Shown: positions 25,716-34,772 of the stretch, in pieces
Position numbering within the stretch: the stretch's first letter is position 1
Layout: each line of letters begins with the position of its first letter
Assembly (NCBI RefSeq): GCF_001541345.2
Contig: NZ_LMVL02000004.1
Coordinates: 372,001-436,000, forward strand
Length of the DNA stretch: 64,000 bases
Direction of reading: 5' to 3'
DNA from: Gillisella vitis
GTDB taxonomy: Bacteria > Pseudomonadota > Alphaproteobacteria > Rhizobiales > Rhizobiaceae
Notes under the pieces: model-generated
Seen by the model: only the letters and a program-made list of their open reading frames with translations
The model's database searches: none
Told to the model about the DNA's origin: nothing
Position numbers and translations under genes: made by a program

Positions 25716-27185
25716 TCACTGGGCCAGCTTGGTGGGACCCAATTGCTTGATGGCCGGGTATAGAGCGCGGTAGCGCTGATAAGCGTCCTCGTAGCCGTCG
25801 CGCAGAACCATCACCGGCTCAATGGTTGCTTCCGTCGGCGGAGCTGAGCAAACGGCGAGCGGATCGGCACCGGTTGCAGCAATCAACCCCAGACGGGCCG
25901 CACCAAAGGCAGCTCCAAAATCGCCATCGGCTGGAATATCGACGGGGATGCCAAGCGTGGTGGCAATAGACGCCAGCCAGTAGCGCGAACGCGAACCGCC
26001 ACCAATCGCGGTGACCCGTGACAGTGACGTTCCCGCCGATTTCAGCGCTTCAAGACTGTCACGGATGGCAAAGGATACCCCTTCCAGCACGGATTGGGTC
26101 AGAACAGCGCGGCTGGATTCATGACCGAGACCAATGAACGCACCCCGAATTTCGGCATCGTTATGGGGCGTGCGCTCACCCGAGAGATAAGGCAGGAAGG
26201 TCACGCCGGTCGGGGCTTTGAGGTCTTCGCCAAGCTCATTGGTCAGGTCTCCGGCAGGCTTGCCGCTGATACCGGAATACCAGTTCAATGCGTCGGTCGC
26301 CGACAGGATCACGCCCATCTGGTGCCAGGTATTGGGAAGCGCGTGGCAAAAGGCATGCACGGCGCTTTCGGGCTTTGGCAGATAGGAAGCATTGGCAGCA
26401 AACAACACCCCGGATGTGCCAAGCGACACGAAGGCGTGGCCTTCCGCCACCGTCCCCATGCCGCAGGCAGAGGCCGCATTGTCGCCTGCCCCGCCGGCAA
26501 CGATGACACCGGCAGCCATGCCCCAATCCGCCGCCAGCTCGGCTCGCAACCGGCCCGCCTCAGCCGTGCCTTCGACCAGGCCGGGCATGTGCTGCTCGCC
26601 GAGATCGGTGGTGGCGAGCAGCTCGCTCGACCAGGCGCGCTTGCCGGTATCGAGCCAGGAGGTGCCAGCCGAATCCGACATCTCGGATAGATATTCACCC
26701 GTCAGCCAGAGCCGCAGATAGTCCTTGGGCAATAGCACCTTCGCCACCCGGCTAAAAATCTCCGGTTCATTCTCCTTCACCCAGGCCAGTTTCGGCGCCG
26801 TAAAGCCGGGAAAGACAATATTGCCGGTCAGGGCGCGAAAACGCGGATCGGCATCCAGCGCCGCCGCCTGTTTATAGGAACGGGTATCGTTCCACAGAAT
26901 GCAGGGCCGCAAGACGTCGCCTTGCGCATCGATCAGCGTTGCCCCATGCATATGGCCGGAAAGACCGATGCCTTTGACGGCCGCAAGCTCGCGGGAAAAC
27001 TGCGCTTTCAGCCCGGCAATCGCCTCCTGGGTTGCCCTGATCCAATCCGCCGGCGCCTGTTCCGACCAGCCGGAATGCGGGCGAGAGACAGTCAGTGCGC
27101 CATTGGCTGAGCCAATCACCGTCTGGTCCGCGTCGATCAACATCGCCTTGACGCCCGACGTGCCGAGATCCAATCCGAGATACAT
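25716..27185 (-). CDS. xylB: Xylulokinase
   Basis: A 489-residue FGGY-family kinase phosphorylating D-xylulose to xylulose 5-phosphate. N-terminal 'YLGLDLGTSGVKAMLID' is the phosphate-1 loop; 'KGIGLSGHMHGATLID' and 'LWNDTRS' are the xylulokinase sugar-site motifs; the C-terminal ATP domain has 'SLGTSGVLFAAN', 'FLPYLSGERTPHND' and 'VTAIGGGSRSRYW'. The start has GGGAGG upstream. It lies between lacI and xylA, 22 bases after the regulator. Confidence 0.95.
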   Translation of the reverse strand: MYLGLDLGTSGVKAMLIDADQTVIGSANGALTVSRPHSGWSEQAPADWIRATQEAIAGLKAQFSRELAAVKGIGLSGHMHGATLIDAQGDVLRPCILWNDTRSYKQAAALDADPRFRALTGNIVFPGFTAPKLAWVKENEPEIFSRVAKVLLPKDYLRLWLTGEYLSEMSDSAGTSWLDTGKRAWSSELLATTDLGEQHMPGLVEGTAEAGRLRAELAADWGMAAGVIVAGGAGDNAASACGMGTVAEGHAFVSLGTSGVLFAANASYLPKPESAVHAFCHALPNTWHQMGVILSATDALNWYSGISGKPAGDLTNELGEDLKAPTGVTFLPYLSGERTPHNDAEIRGAFIGLGHESSRAVLTQSVLEGVSFAIRDSLEALKSAGTSLSRVTAIGGGSRSRYWLASIATTLGIPVDIPADGDFGAAFGAARLGLIAATGADPLAVCSAPPTEATIEPVMVLRDGYEDAYQRYRALYPAIKQLGPTKLAQ

Positions 27186-27208
27186 GAGAAGCCTCCCTAT
27201 TCTGCCTG

Positions 27209-28249
27209 TTATCGCTGTTCTTGCTCTGGCAGATTGTCTTTGAGAAATATGTCGAGACGAATACGCTCCTGCGCAGCCAACACAGCCGCGCCATCGGCCT
27301 TGGCCTTCAGCACTCGGATGACGCTGCGCACTTCATGGCCGGCGTCCTGGTTCAGCACAGCATCGATCAGCCCGGATACCAGTGCCGCTCTCGTCACCGG
27401 CGTCAATTCATGGGCGACCACCAGGGGGCGACGGTCGGCATCCAGCCGCTCCAGCGCGGCAATGAGACCGCGATTGCCTGCACCCAAACTGTAGAGGCCT
27501 GTTATATCCGGCGATTGCGAAAACAGATCCTGCAGCAGGGTTTCGACATGATACGGATCGTCACGGCCTTCCAGCACCGGCAGCAAGGTCAATTGCGGAA
27601 ATTCAGCAGCCATGACAGCGCGAAATCCCTCGAAGCGGTCGCGGTGGTCGCGCACCAGCATCGATCCGGCGACGATTGCAATGGTCCCGTGCCGTCCGCC
27701 GGTAAACCGGCCAAGCAGGCTGGCTGCCGTGCGCCCGGCGGCACGGTTGTCTATGCCTACAAAATGGTCGCGCTCGGCACCGCTGAGATCGGAGACCAGC
27801 GTCACCACCGGCACGCCCGCGCTACGCAACCGCGCGACAGCCGCAGCCACGTCAGGCGCATCCACCGCCACCACGGCCACGCCAGCGGGCTGGCGTGCCG
27901 CAGCATCTTCAAGGGCCGCGACCAAAGATGCTGCATCGAAGGCCGCAACATCGATGATATCGATGCGGGTTCGCTCCATGCCAGCCCGGCTGGCAGCGTC
28001 GAGCACTTGCAGGCGCAGACCGTGCATAAAGGAATTGTCATTGGCAGGCAGGATGAAGATGAAAGGATAAATCCGGCCTTTGGCCAGATTGGCCGCCGCC
28101 AGATCCCGAACATAGCCAAGCACACTGACGGCGCTTTCCACGCGGGCGCGGGTCGCAGCGCTGACGCCGGTGCGATTGTTCAAAACCCGGTCCACGGTCG
28201 CCAAGCTGACGCCCGCCCGAGCCGCAATGTCATGAACCGTCGGCTTCAT
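27209..28249 (-). CDS. LacI family regulator of the xylose operon
   Basis: A 346-residue LacI-type repressor. The N-terminal helix-turn-helix 'TVHDIAARAGVSLATVDRVL' is followed by the hinge helix and a periplasmic-binding-like sugar domain of the Peripla_BP_4 type ('VVAVDAPDVAAAVARLR', 'HFVGIDNRAAGRTAASLLG'). Its place as first gene of the xyl operon and the perfect 18-bp palindrome 63 bases upstream suggest it represses itself, xylB and xylA until xylose or a relative is present. The ATG at 28249 is chosen; a GTG two codons earlier is possible. That it senses xylose is inferred. Confidence 0.9.
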   Translation of the reverse strand: MKPTVHDIAARAGVSLATVDRVLNNRTGVSAATRARVESAVSVLGYVRDLAAANLAKGRIYPFIFILPANDNSFMHGLRLQVLDAASRAGMERTRIDIIDVAAFDAASLVAALEDAAARQPAGVAVVAVDAPDVAAAVARLRSAGVPVVTLVSDLSGAERDHFVGIDNRAAGRTAASLLGRFTGGRHGTIAIVAGSMLVRDHRDRFEGFRAVMAAEFPQLTLLPVLEGRDDPYHVETLLQDLFSQSPDITGLYSLGAGNRGLIAALERLDADRRPLVVAHELTPVTRAALVSGLIDAVLNQDAGHEVRSVIRVLKAKADGAAVLAAQERIRLDIFLKDNLPEQEQR

Positions 28250-28311
28250 CCACACATCTCTCTGTCAGGAGTTGACCTTTATCGCATGACCCCGCATCCG
28301 TAAATGATTTT

Positions 28312-28329
28312 TTGATGTACGTACATCAA
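28312..28329. promoter_or_regulatory. Perfect 18-bp palindrome, operator of the xyl operon
   Basis: TTGATGTAC followed by its exact complement GTACATCAA, centred on CG, lies 63 bases upstream of the lacI start. LacI-family operators have this form. It overlaps where the operon promoter should be. Confidence 0.7.
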
Positions 28330-28337
28330 GTTTGAGC

Positions 28338-28366
28338 AAAAAAAGGCCGCCAGATGAGTGGCGGCC
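28338..28366 (-). terminator. Strong intrinsic terminator of the efflux operon
   Basis: On the minus strand GGCCGCC, an eight-base loop and GGCGGCC are followed by seven T residues. It lies about 120 bases after the stop of the MFS gene and just before the xyl operator, insulating the two operons. Confidence 0.9.
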
Positions 28367-28489
28367 AAATTTTCTGCGGTGGATCGCGGGAATTAATGGC
28401 TCGTTAGAAACCTCTACCGGGCCAGAATGACGGGGGTCTTTTACCCGACGAAGCCTTGACTTGCTCTCTCTAGCGGAAAGTCAAATCAA

Positions 28490-30067
28490 TTAGTGCGCCG
28501 CATCGGCGGGCACGGCGCCTTCAGGTTTTTTTATCATCGTTGAAAGTGCCGTTAGCGCAATAAACAAGATTGTGATTCCTAAAAATACATCCATAAAAGC
28601 CATGATCCAGGCCTGCTGGTTGACCATGCCGGACAGCTTTTTCAAGGCTGCACTATCACCATCAAGACCATGAAAGGCGTAATTGGACGAAAGCGTTTCG
28701 AGCCAGTTCATCGCCGCTGGCTTGCTCCAGGTCACATGTTCGACCATGCGTGCATAATGCTCGTCCGTGCGCCGGGTCAACAGTGTGTTGATGATCGCCA
28801 GCCCGACGGCACCACCGAGATTTCGTGTCAGATTGTAGAGGCCGGACGCATTTTTGATCCGCTCCGGAGGAAGAGTGCCAAGGGCAATATTGTTGATCGG
28901 AACCATGCACGTCATCAATGCGCAGCCACGCAAGATTTGCGGCACCAGCAAATCGTAAAAGTCCCAGTCAGCGGTCATACCCGTGACCATATAGGTGCCG
29001 AGCGCAAAACTGGTAAAGCCGCAGGCCATCATTAGTCGCGGGTCCATTTTCGTGGACAATATGCCAGCAAGTGGCGCTGTCAGGAACATCGCAAGGCCGG
29101 AAACAAACATTGTTTCGCCGATCATCAGACTGTCATAGCCGCGTACCCGTGACAGATAGAGCGGATAGAGATAGGTCAAGCCATAGAGGCCCATACCCAT
29201 GACGAAGGAAAACAGCGATCCGAAGGCAAAATTTCGATTGGAAAAAGCCCTGAGATCGACCACTGGCTGCTCGAACGTGAAGGCCCGGTAGAAGAACACC
29301 ACCCCACCCAAAGTCATCAGCAGAGCGCCCCAAACAATGCGCTCGTCGTTAAACCAGTCCTTGTTATTGCCCTCTTCCAGAACATATTCCATCGCCCCCA
29401 GGAACAGCGCCATGGAGAACAGGCCCCACCAGTCGAACTTCGCCAGAAGCGATCTGTCGGCCTTGTCGAAATCCACGAATGTCCAGACCACGAGGGTGAC
29501 GATAATGCCGGGGAACACGTTGATCAGGAAAAGCCAATGCCAGGACATGGCATGGCTGATATAGCCGCCAACCGTCGGACCGATGGTTGGCGCAAGCGTC
29601 GCGACCAAGCCGATGATCGGCGAGACGATGCTGCGTTTGGAGGGCGGAAAAATCGTAAACGCCGCCGCGAAAACCGAGGGAATCATGCCGCCGCCAATAA
29701 AACCCTGGATGGCGCGGTAGATGATCATCTGCTCGATATTGGTGGCGGTCGCCGCCATGGCGCTGGCAATGGTGAAACCAGCCGCCGCACAGGAAAACAG
29801 CACCCGGGTCGACATGATCCGTGCTAGCATGCCCGACAGCGGGATCATGATCACCTCCGCAATCAGGTAGGATGTCTGTACCCAGGAGACTTCCTCAGAA
29901 CCGGCCCCAAGACCGGCCTGGATTTCGGAAAGCGATGCCGAGACGATCTGGATGTCGAGGATAGCCATGAACATGCCGAACACCATCGCCAGAAAGCCGA
30001 TGATATCGCGCCTGCTCAGCGTTTGCGGAACCGCGCCCGGTCCGACCGTGCTTGCATTGTCCGTCAT
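28490..30067 (-). CDS. emrB: DHA2-type MFS drug exporter (EmrB/QacA family)
   Basis: A 525-residue inner-membrane proton antiporter with 14 predicted helices, the DHA2 layout. Family motifs are 'MAILDIQIVSASLSEIQAGL' (D-x-x-I/V-V-x-x-A-L in helix 1), 'GFIGGGMIPSVFAAAFTIFP' and 'LAPTIGPTVGGYIS' (motif C of helix 5). It lies 50 bases after the HlyD-type adaptor gene and should form with it an EmrAB-type pump spanning the envelope with a TolC-like outer protein. A divergent TetR regulator and an operator lie upstream. Substrates are likely hydrophobic drugs or plant phenolics; this is inferred from the family. Confidence 0.93.
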   Translation of the reverse strand: MTDNASTVGPGAVPQTLSRRDIIGFLAMVFGMFMAILDIQIVSASLSEIQAGLGAGSEEVSWVQTSYLIAEVIMIPLSGMLARIMSTRVLFSCAAAGFTIASAMAATATNIEQMIIYRAIQGFIGGGMIPSVFAAAFTIFPPSKRSIVSPIIGLVATLAPTIGPTVGGYISHAMSWHWLFLINVFPGIIVTLVVWTFVDFDKADRSLLAKFDWWGLFSMALFLGAMEYVLEEGNNKDWFNDERIVWGALLMTLGGVVFFYRAFTFEQPVVDLRAFSNRNFAFGSLFSFVMGMGLYGLTYLYPLYLSRVRGYDSLMIGETMFVSGLAMFLTAPLAGILSTKMDPRLMMACGFTSFALGTYMVTGMTADWDFYDLLVPQILRGCALMTCMVPINNIALGTLPPERIKNASGLYNLTRNLGGAVGLAIINTLLTRRTDEHYARMVEHVTWSKPAAMNWLETLSSNYAFHGLDGDSAALKKLSGMVNQQAWIMAFMDVFLGITILFIALTALSTMIKKPEGAVPADAAH

Positions 30068-30117
30068 GATCCTGCCTCGAAATCCGTGCCTTGCCGTGCT
30101 TTTTACTTAGCGGCGTG

Positions 30118-31383
30118 TTACTTCGCGTCAGGTGCCTTGGGCGCGGTGCGGGTGTCGACATCGACCACAACACTCAGGCCTGCCCGCAGATAACCCTTGT
30201 CAAGCACGTCCTGCGGAATGGAGATCCGGACCGGAACCCGCTGGATAACCTTGGTGAAATTGCCCGTGGCGTTTTCCGCCGGCAGCATGGAGAAAATCGA
30301 ACCGGAACCTGCGGCAATCGATACAACTGTCCCTTCAACGTCATGCTCGTCATAAGCATCGACATGCACCCGCACCTTGGAACCCGGCACGATACCGGAC
30401 AGCTGCGTTTCCTTGAAGTTGGCGTCGATATAGAGACGGCCAATGGGGACCAGCGAGGCAAGCCGCTTGCTGCTCGACACGAGATCGCCGACCTGAACGG
30501 CCAGATTGCCGATCACACCGTCATAAGGCGCGCGCAGCACGGTGAAATCCAGATCACGTTGGGCCTTTGCAACGACCGTTTCTTCCGTCAGCACACCAGC
30601 CTGCGCCTCGGCCTTCTGGGCCTTGAGGACGGCAATGCTTGAAACGGAGGAGGCAACGGCGGCAATCGCAGCATCCACATTGGCCTGGGCGACGGCAAGG
30701 GTCGAGGTTGCCGTGTCCAGCTCGGACTGAGACATCACGGACTGAGCCCGCAAATCCGTGACGCGCTTGAAGGACAATTGCGCCGTACGCAACGTCGCCT
30801 CGACAGAGGCCTGCTGCGCCTTGGACTGCTGAAGAGCCGCTTCGCCGCCCTGCACCTGCGCCTCGATGCGCTCTACTGTCAGCTTCTGCGTGGCGAGTTG
30901 GCTTTTGGCCTGATCGAGCGCAATGCGATAATCGCCGTCATCGAGAATGGCGATCACGTCACCCTTCTTGACATGATCGTTGTCGGTCACCGAGACCGAT
31001 TTGACATAGCCGGTCACCTTCGGGGTGATCACCGCAATATCGCCGCCAATATAGGCGTCGTCGGTGGAGATCATGAACCGGCCCTCGGTCCAGTAGTTGT
31101 AGCCGTAATAGCCCGCACCCGCCAGAACTGCCAGCGCGATGATCGGCAGCACGGGGCTGCGGCGCTTCTTCGGCGGGGCCTGGCCTGCGGCAGGTGCCAC
31201 CGTGGCGGCGGGCGATGCGGTTTCAGCCCGCGCCTTGGCATCGCGTGCCGTGGCGTCGCCTGTCACCGGATCAGAGCCGGCCTCACCGGTCACGCCTTCA
31301 TCCAAGGCGGAACGCTCCTGATCGACCGATTGATCCTGTGTATCGACGGCGCGGATCGCGCCCTTTCTGGGAGAAACAGACAT
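30118..31383 (-). CDS. emrA: EmrA/HlyD-type membrane fusion protein
   Basis: A 421-residue periplasmic adaptor. After a hydrophilic N-terminal cytoplasmic region of about 85 residues rich in Ala, Asp and Gly, one membrane helix ('RSPVLPIIALAVLAGAGYYG') leads to a barrel-sandwich domain: 'DDAYIGGDIAVITPKVTGYV' and 'VLRAPYDGVIGNLAVQVG' are the two lipoyl halves. An alpha-helical hairpin lies between them (about residues 165-260) and a beta-barrel follows. The N-terminal tail is longer than in E. coli EmrA. First gene of the pump operon; the start at 31383 is supported by the position of the membrane helix. Confidence 0.92.
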   Translation of the reverse strand: MSVSPRKGAIRAVDTQDQSVDQERSALDEGVTGEAGSDPVTGDATARDAKARAETASPAATVAPAAGQAPPKKRRSPVLPIIALAVLAGAGYYGYNYWTEGRFMISTDDAYIGGDIAVITPKVTGYVKSVSVTDNDHVKKGDVIAILDDGDYRIALDQAKSQLATQKLTVERIEAQVQGGEAALQQSKAQQASVEATLRTAQLSFKRVTDLRAQSVMSQSELDTATSTLAVAQANVDAAIAAVASSVSSIAVLKAQKAEAQAGVLTEETVVAKAQRDLDFTVLRAPYDGVIGNLAVQVGDLVSSSKRLASLVPIGRLYIDANFKETQLSGIVPGSKVRVHVDAYDEHDVEGTVVSIAAGSGSIFSMLPAENATGNFTKVIQRVPVRISIPQDVLDKGYLRAGLSVVVDVDTRTAPKAPDAK

Positions 31384-31411
31384 AACGTCACCATACAACA
31401 AAGGCGGAAAC

Positions 31412-31438
31412 AATCGAACGGAACCGTTCGGTTCGATT
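31412..31438. promoter_or_regulatory. Nested palindromic operator between the efflux operon and tetR
   Basis: A 27-base site with outer arms AATCGAAC and GTTCGATT, and a nested perfect repeat CGAACGG-AA-CCGTTCG, lies 29 bases upstream of the adaptor start and 107 upstream of the divergent tetR start. This is the classic position and form for a TetR/AcrR-type operator controlling both directions. Confidence 0.75.
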
Positions 31439-31544
31439 TGACATAGGCCAATTCATACCGCATATCAAGAGAACAAATGAGTGCCCGCCATCTAAAGTTA
31501 ATTTTTATGTTGCAAATGCCCCATACGAGCGAAAACATCCGAGC

Positions 31545-32237
31545 ATGACAGTCGTCGACGATGAAAAACCCGCCCAGGCCGCTTCAGGACGCTTCGCCGC
31601 TGGTGAAGATCCGGCAAAGCGCGACCAGATCCTGGATGGCGCCAAACGCGCCTTCATGAAGCATGGCTTCGATGCGGCCAGCATGAACGATGTCACCCGG
31701 GAAGCCGGCGTGTCCAAGGGAACGATCTATGTCTATTTCCAGAGCAAGGAAGATCTGTTTGCCGCGCTGATCAACAACCAGAAACAGAAATTTGCCGCCG
31801 CTCTGCGCGATATTCTGGCGGACGAGATCGACCTGCACGCTGCACTGCGCCGCTACGCCAGGGCTTTTACCGATTATATCCTTACCAGCGAGATGATCCC
31901 GGCCATGCGCATGTTGCTGGCCGTGCAAGACCGCATGCCTCACCTGTGTAAGAGCTTCATGCAATCGGGACCGGAAAACGTCCGCACGGTTCTGGAGGAC
32001 TATCTGGAGGTCCAGGTCAAGACCGGACGTCTCGTGATAGTCGATACCGAGCTTGCGGCCCGCCAGTTCATCGAACTGGCAACCGGGGCCTACTTCAAGA
32101 AGCGGCTGTTCGGTGAAATCGAAGTGCCGCCGCCGCAGGCGGAAATCGACTATATCATCGATAACGCCCTGCATATTTTCATGCTCGCCTATGATCGCAA
32201 GGCCGAAAGCGGCCCTGAGGCGCAACCGGCGACCTGA
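31545..32237 (+). CDS. TetR/AcrR family regulator of the efflux operon
   Basis: A 230-residue TetR-type repressor. The DNA-binding part reads 'ILDGAKRAFMKHGFDAASMN' followed by 'EAGVSKGTIYVYFQSKEDLF', the AcrR consensus. The rest is helical, with the C-terminal domain of the AefR/TetR_C-like subgroup. It is divergent from the EmrAB-type operon with a strong operator between; it probably represses that operon and itself until a pump substrate binds. Start ATG at 31545; no strong ribosome-binding site is visible. Confidence 0.92.
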   Translation: MTVVDDEKPAQAASGRFAAGEDPAKRDQILDGAKRAFMKHGFDAASMNDVTREAGVSKGTIYVYFQSKEDLFAALINNQKQKFAAALRDILADEIDLHAALRRYARAFTDYILTSEMIPAMRMLLAVQDRMPHLCKSFMQSGPENVRTVLEDYLEVQVKTGRLVIVDTELAARQFIELATGAYFKKRLFGEIEVPPPQAEIDYIIDNALHIFMLAYDRKAESGPEAQPAT

Positions 32238-32375
32238 GTAAATCCACCTCATCCTGTTGCCCAATCACCATCACGGCGTTGATGGTCATCTCACCTTGCT
32301 TGCCGCCCTTGTTGATGCGGCATCGGCTCCCTATTTGTGTCGCAATGCGCTTTTTGCACGGGGGATATCGATTTT

Positions 32376-33140
32376 ATGCAGGACTTTACCTATTTGCTCA
32401 GCGATCCGGCGGCCTGGATCGCTCTTGTGACGCTGATCGTCATGGAAGTGGTGTTGGGAATAGACAATCTGGTCTTCATTTCCATTCTCACCAACAAGCT
32501 GCCGGAGGGGCAAAGAGACAAGGCCCGCAAGATCGGTATCGGTCTGGCGCTCGTCATGCGCCTCGGCCTGCTCGGCACCGTCGCCTGGATCGTTCAGCTG
32601 ACCACGCCGGTCTTCACCCTGTTCGGCCACGGCTTCTCCTGGAAGGACATGATCCTGATCGCCGGGGGCCTGTTCCTGGTCTGGAAAGCCACCAAGGAAA
32701 TCCATCACAGCGTCGACCCGGTCGACAAGGAAGGCGATTTCATCGGCACGGCCACGACGACCATGGGCGCCGCCATCGGCCAGATCCTGCTGCTCGACCT
32801 GGTGTTTTCCGTCGATAGCATCATCACCGCCGTCGGCATGACCGAACATGTGGTTATCATGGTGATTGCCGTGGTCTTCGCCGTCACCGTCATGCTGCTG
32901 GCCGCCAACCCGCTGGGCCGTTTTATCGAGAAAAACCCGACCGTGGTCATGCTGGCGCTGGGCTTCCTGATGATGATCGGCATGACGCTGATTGCCGATG
33001 GCATGGGCTTCCATGTGCCGAAGGGCTATCTCTACGCCGCCATGGCTTTCTCGGCACTTGTCGAAGGCCTCAATATGATGGCGCGTCGCAAGAAGAAGAC
33101 AGCCAAAGACACGGAAGCTGCTCGCAAGAAGCTGCATTGA
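32376..33140 (+). CDS. TerC family integral membrane protein
   Basis: A 254-residue TerC protein with about seven membrane helices. The signature '[18 protein letters not shown]' (about residues 24-41) and its repeat '[18 protein letters not shown]' (about 145-162) supply the conserved Asp residues. Members such as Alx and MeeF/MeeY act in manganese export or in metallating exported enzymes. The start at 32376 has GGGGGAT upstream. No manganese riboswitch of the yybP-ykoY type is visible in the leader. Monocistronic, closed by a hairpin. Confidence 0.92.
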   Translation: MQDFTYLLSDPAAWIALVTLIVMEVVLGIDNLVFISILTNKLPEGQRDKARKIGIGLALVMRLGLLGTVAWIVQLTTPVFTLFGHGFSWKDMILIAGGLFLVWKATKEIHHSVDPVDKEGDFIGTATTTMGAAIGQILLLDLVFSVDSIITAVGMTEHVVIMVIAVVFAVTVMLLAANPLGRFIEKNPTVVMLALGFLMMIGMTLIADGMGFHVPKGYLYAAMAFSALVEGLNMMARRKKKTAKDTEAARKKLH

Positions 33141-33149
33141 CAGTGATCG

Positions 33150-33177
33150 AGAGAGCAAGGGGCTTCCCTTGCTCTCT
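33150..33177. terminator. Terminator after terC
   Basis: AGAGAGCAAGGG and CCCTTGCTCTCT form a perfect 12-bp stem with a GCTT tetraloop, nine bases after the terC stop codon. No long T tract follows. Confidence 0.75.
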
Positions 33178-33258
33178 AAACCCTTGCACGGCGGCATTCC
33201 GCCTCCCACATCCTCACCATTCTGATCTGTCATTCTGGTCCTGCCCTGGGAGCTGCCT

Positions 33259-33984
33259 GTGATCCTTGATGCCGCCATGCTGTCGCTGCGCAATCTTTTT
33301 GCGCCGGAAACCCGATCGGTGTTCTGGAAAGTGCTAGGCTTGACGCTTGCCGCCCTGGCCGGGCTGTGGCTGGCGCTGCGCGAACTGTTTATCTTCTATC
33401 TCTGGCCGTGGTTTGCAGGCTTTTTCCCCGCAACACCCGATTGGGCTGGCTGGCTGGTGCTGATCCTCGGCATTGTCGCCAGTATTGGACTGGCATTGGT
33501 ACTGGCGCTGCTGTTGGCGCCGGTTACCGCCATCATTGCTGGCCTGTTTCTCGATGATGTCGCCGAAGTGGTGGAAAAGCGGGATTATCCGACCGATACG
33601 CCCGGCACGGCCATGCGGCTTGGCGACGCCATCGTCCAATCGCTGCAATTTTTCGGCATCGTCATCCTCGGCAATCTCATTGCCTTCATGCTGCTCTTCG
33701 TGCCGGGCATCAACCTGATCGCGTTTTTCCTGGTCAACGGCTATTTGCTGGGCCGGGAATTTTTCGAATTCGCCGCCATGCGGCTGCGCCCCACCATCGA
33801 GGCACGGCAATTTCGCGCCAAGCATTCCGGCACGATTTTCCTGGCCGGACTGGTGATTGCCGCGTTTCTGGCAATCCCGATCCTCAACCTGTTGACGCCG
33901 CTGTTTGCCGCGGGGCTGATGGTTCATCTGCACAAGATGCTGTCGGTCAAAGACCCACAGTTTTCAAAGGATCTGCGGCGGTAG
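33259..33984 (+). CDS. EI24/CysZ-like membrane protein
   Basis: A 241-residue inner-membrane protein of the EI24 (CysZ-like) family. About five or six helices are visible (residues about 22-42, 65-95, 133-155, 160-170 and 192-222). The family segment 'LLAPVTAIIAGLFLDDVAEV' precedes 'LGNLIAFMLLFVPGINLIAF' and 'GYLLGREFFEFAAMR'. CysZ moves sulphate in E. coli, but rhizobial EI24 proteins are diverse. The start is GTG at 33259, with GGGAG seven bases upstream. The 3' end overlaps the convergent nth gene by 21 bases. Confidence 0.87.
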   Translation: MILDAAMLSLRNLFAPETRSVFWKVLGLTLAALAGLWLALRELFIFYLWPWFAGFFPATPDWAGWLVLILGIVASIGLALVLALLLAPVTAIIAGLFLDDVAEVVEKRDYPTDTPGTAMRLGDAIVQSLQFFGIVILGNLIAFMLLFVPGINLIAFFLVNGYLLGREFFEFAAMRLRPTIEARQFRAKHSGTIFLAGLVIAAFLAIPILNLLTPLFAAGLMVHLHKMLSVKDPQFSKDLRR

Positions 33985-34728
33985 CTCCACCAGTGGTGCG
34001 GGAACGTCGCAGGTCTTTTCCGGCGATTTACACAGATCGGCAATCACACAGCGCTCGCATTCCGGCTTGCGGGCCTTGCAACAGTAGCGCCCATGCAGGA
34101 TCAGCCAGTGATGGGCATGGAAGAGATAGTGCTTGGGGATGATCCGCATCAGGATCTCCTCGATCTCGTCAGGCGTCTTGCCGGGCGCCAGCCGGACGCG
34201 ATTGCCGATCCGTAAAATATGCGTATCAACAGCCATGGTCGGAATGCCGAAGGCCATGGACATCACCACATTGGCGGTCTTGCGGCCAACGCCGGGCAAT
34301 GTCACCAGTTCTTCGCGGGTTTTCGGCACCTCGCTGCCGAAATCATCGATCAGCTTTTGGCTAAGCGCGATGACATTCTTCGCCTTGTTGCGAAAAAGCC
34401 CGATGGTCTTGATATAGTCGCGCACCTTCTCTTCGCCCAGCGCCAGCATTTTTTCCGGCGTATCGGCCACGGCAAACAGGGCGCGGGTCGCCTTGTTGAC
34501 GCCCGCATCGGTCGCCTGCGCCGAAAGGGCTACGGCGACGACAAGCGTAAACGGGTTGACATGCTCCAGTTCGCCCTTCGGTTCCGGGCGCTGCACGGAA
34601 AACCGCCGGAAGATTTCCTCCAGCTCGGCCTTGGAATAGGCGCTACGAACCGCGACTTTTCGTCCCGCTGGCTTGGGTTGCGCGCTGGAAGAAATTGACT
34701 TTTTCAAAGTTTGCGTGCTGGATTTCAT
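33964..34728 (-). CDS. nth: Endonuclease III
   Basis: A 254-residue DNA glycosylase/AP lyase removing oxidised pyrimidines in base-excision repair. The helix-hairpin-helix 'LPGVGRKTANVVMS' carries the catalytic Lys, the Asp is in 'MAVDTHILRIGNR', and the C-terminal [4Fe-4S] cluster loop is 'CKARKPECERCVIADLC' (C-x6-C-x2-C-x5-C). An N-terminal basic extension of about 30 residues is longer than in E. coli Nth and is usual in rhizobia. Overlaps the convergent EI24 gene at its 3' end. Confidence 0.95.
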   Translation of the reverse strand: MKSSTQTLKKSISSSAQPKPAGRKVAVRSAYSKAELEEIFRRFSVQRPEPKGELEHVNPFTLVVAVALSAQATDAGVNKATRALFAVADTPEKMLALGEEKVRDYIKTIGLFRNKAKNVIALSQKLIDDFGSEVPKTREELVTLPGVGRKTANVVMSMAFGIPTMAVDTHILRIGNRVRLAPGKTPDEIEEILMRIIPKHYLFHAHHWLILHGRYCCKARKPECERCVIADLCKSPEKTCDVPAPLVELPPQIL

Positions 34729-34772
34729 GGGTCTGTCATGGTCTGGTAGGTTGGGAAAGAAGGATAGCGTCC

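Noticed and set aside
31421..31445. GGAAC inside the efflux operator as an EcfG promoter
   Set aside because: No CGTT at the right spacing; the bases belong to the palindromic operator.
32238..32375. Possible yybP-ykoY manganese riboswitch upstream of terC
   Set aside because: Family position fits, but I see neither the paired purine-rich loops nor a terminator-like helix of that class.
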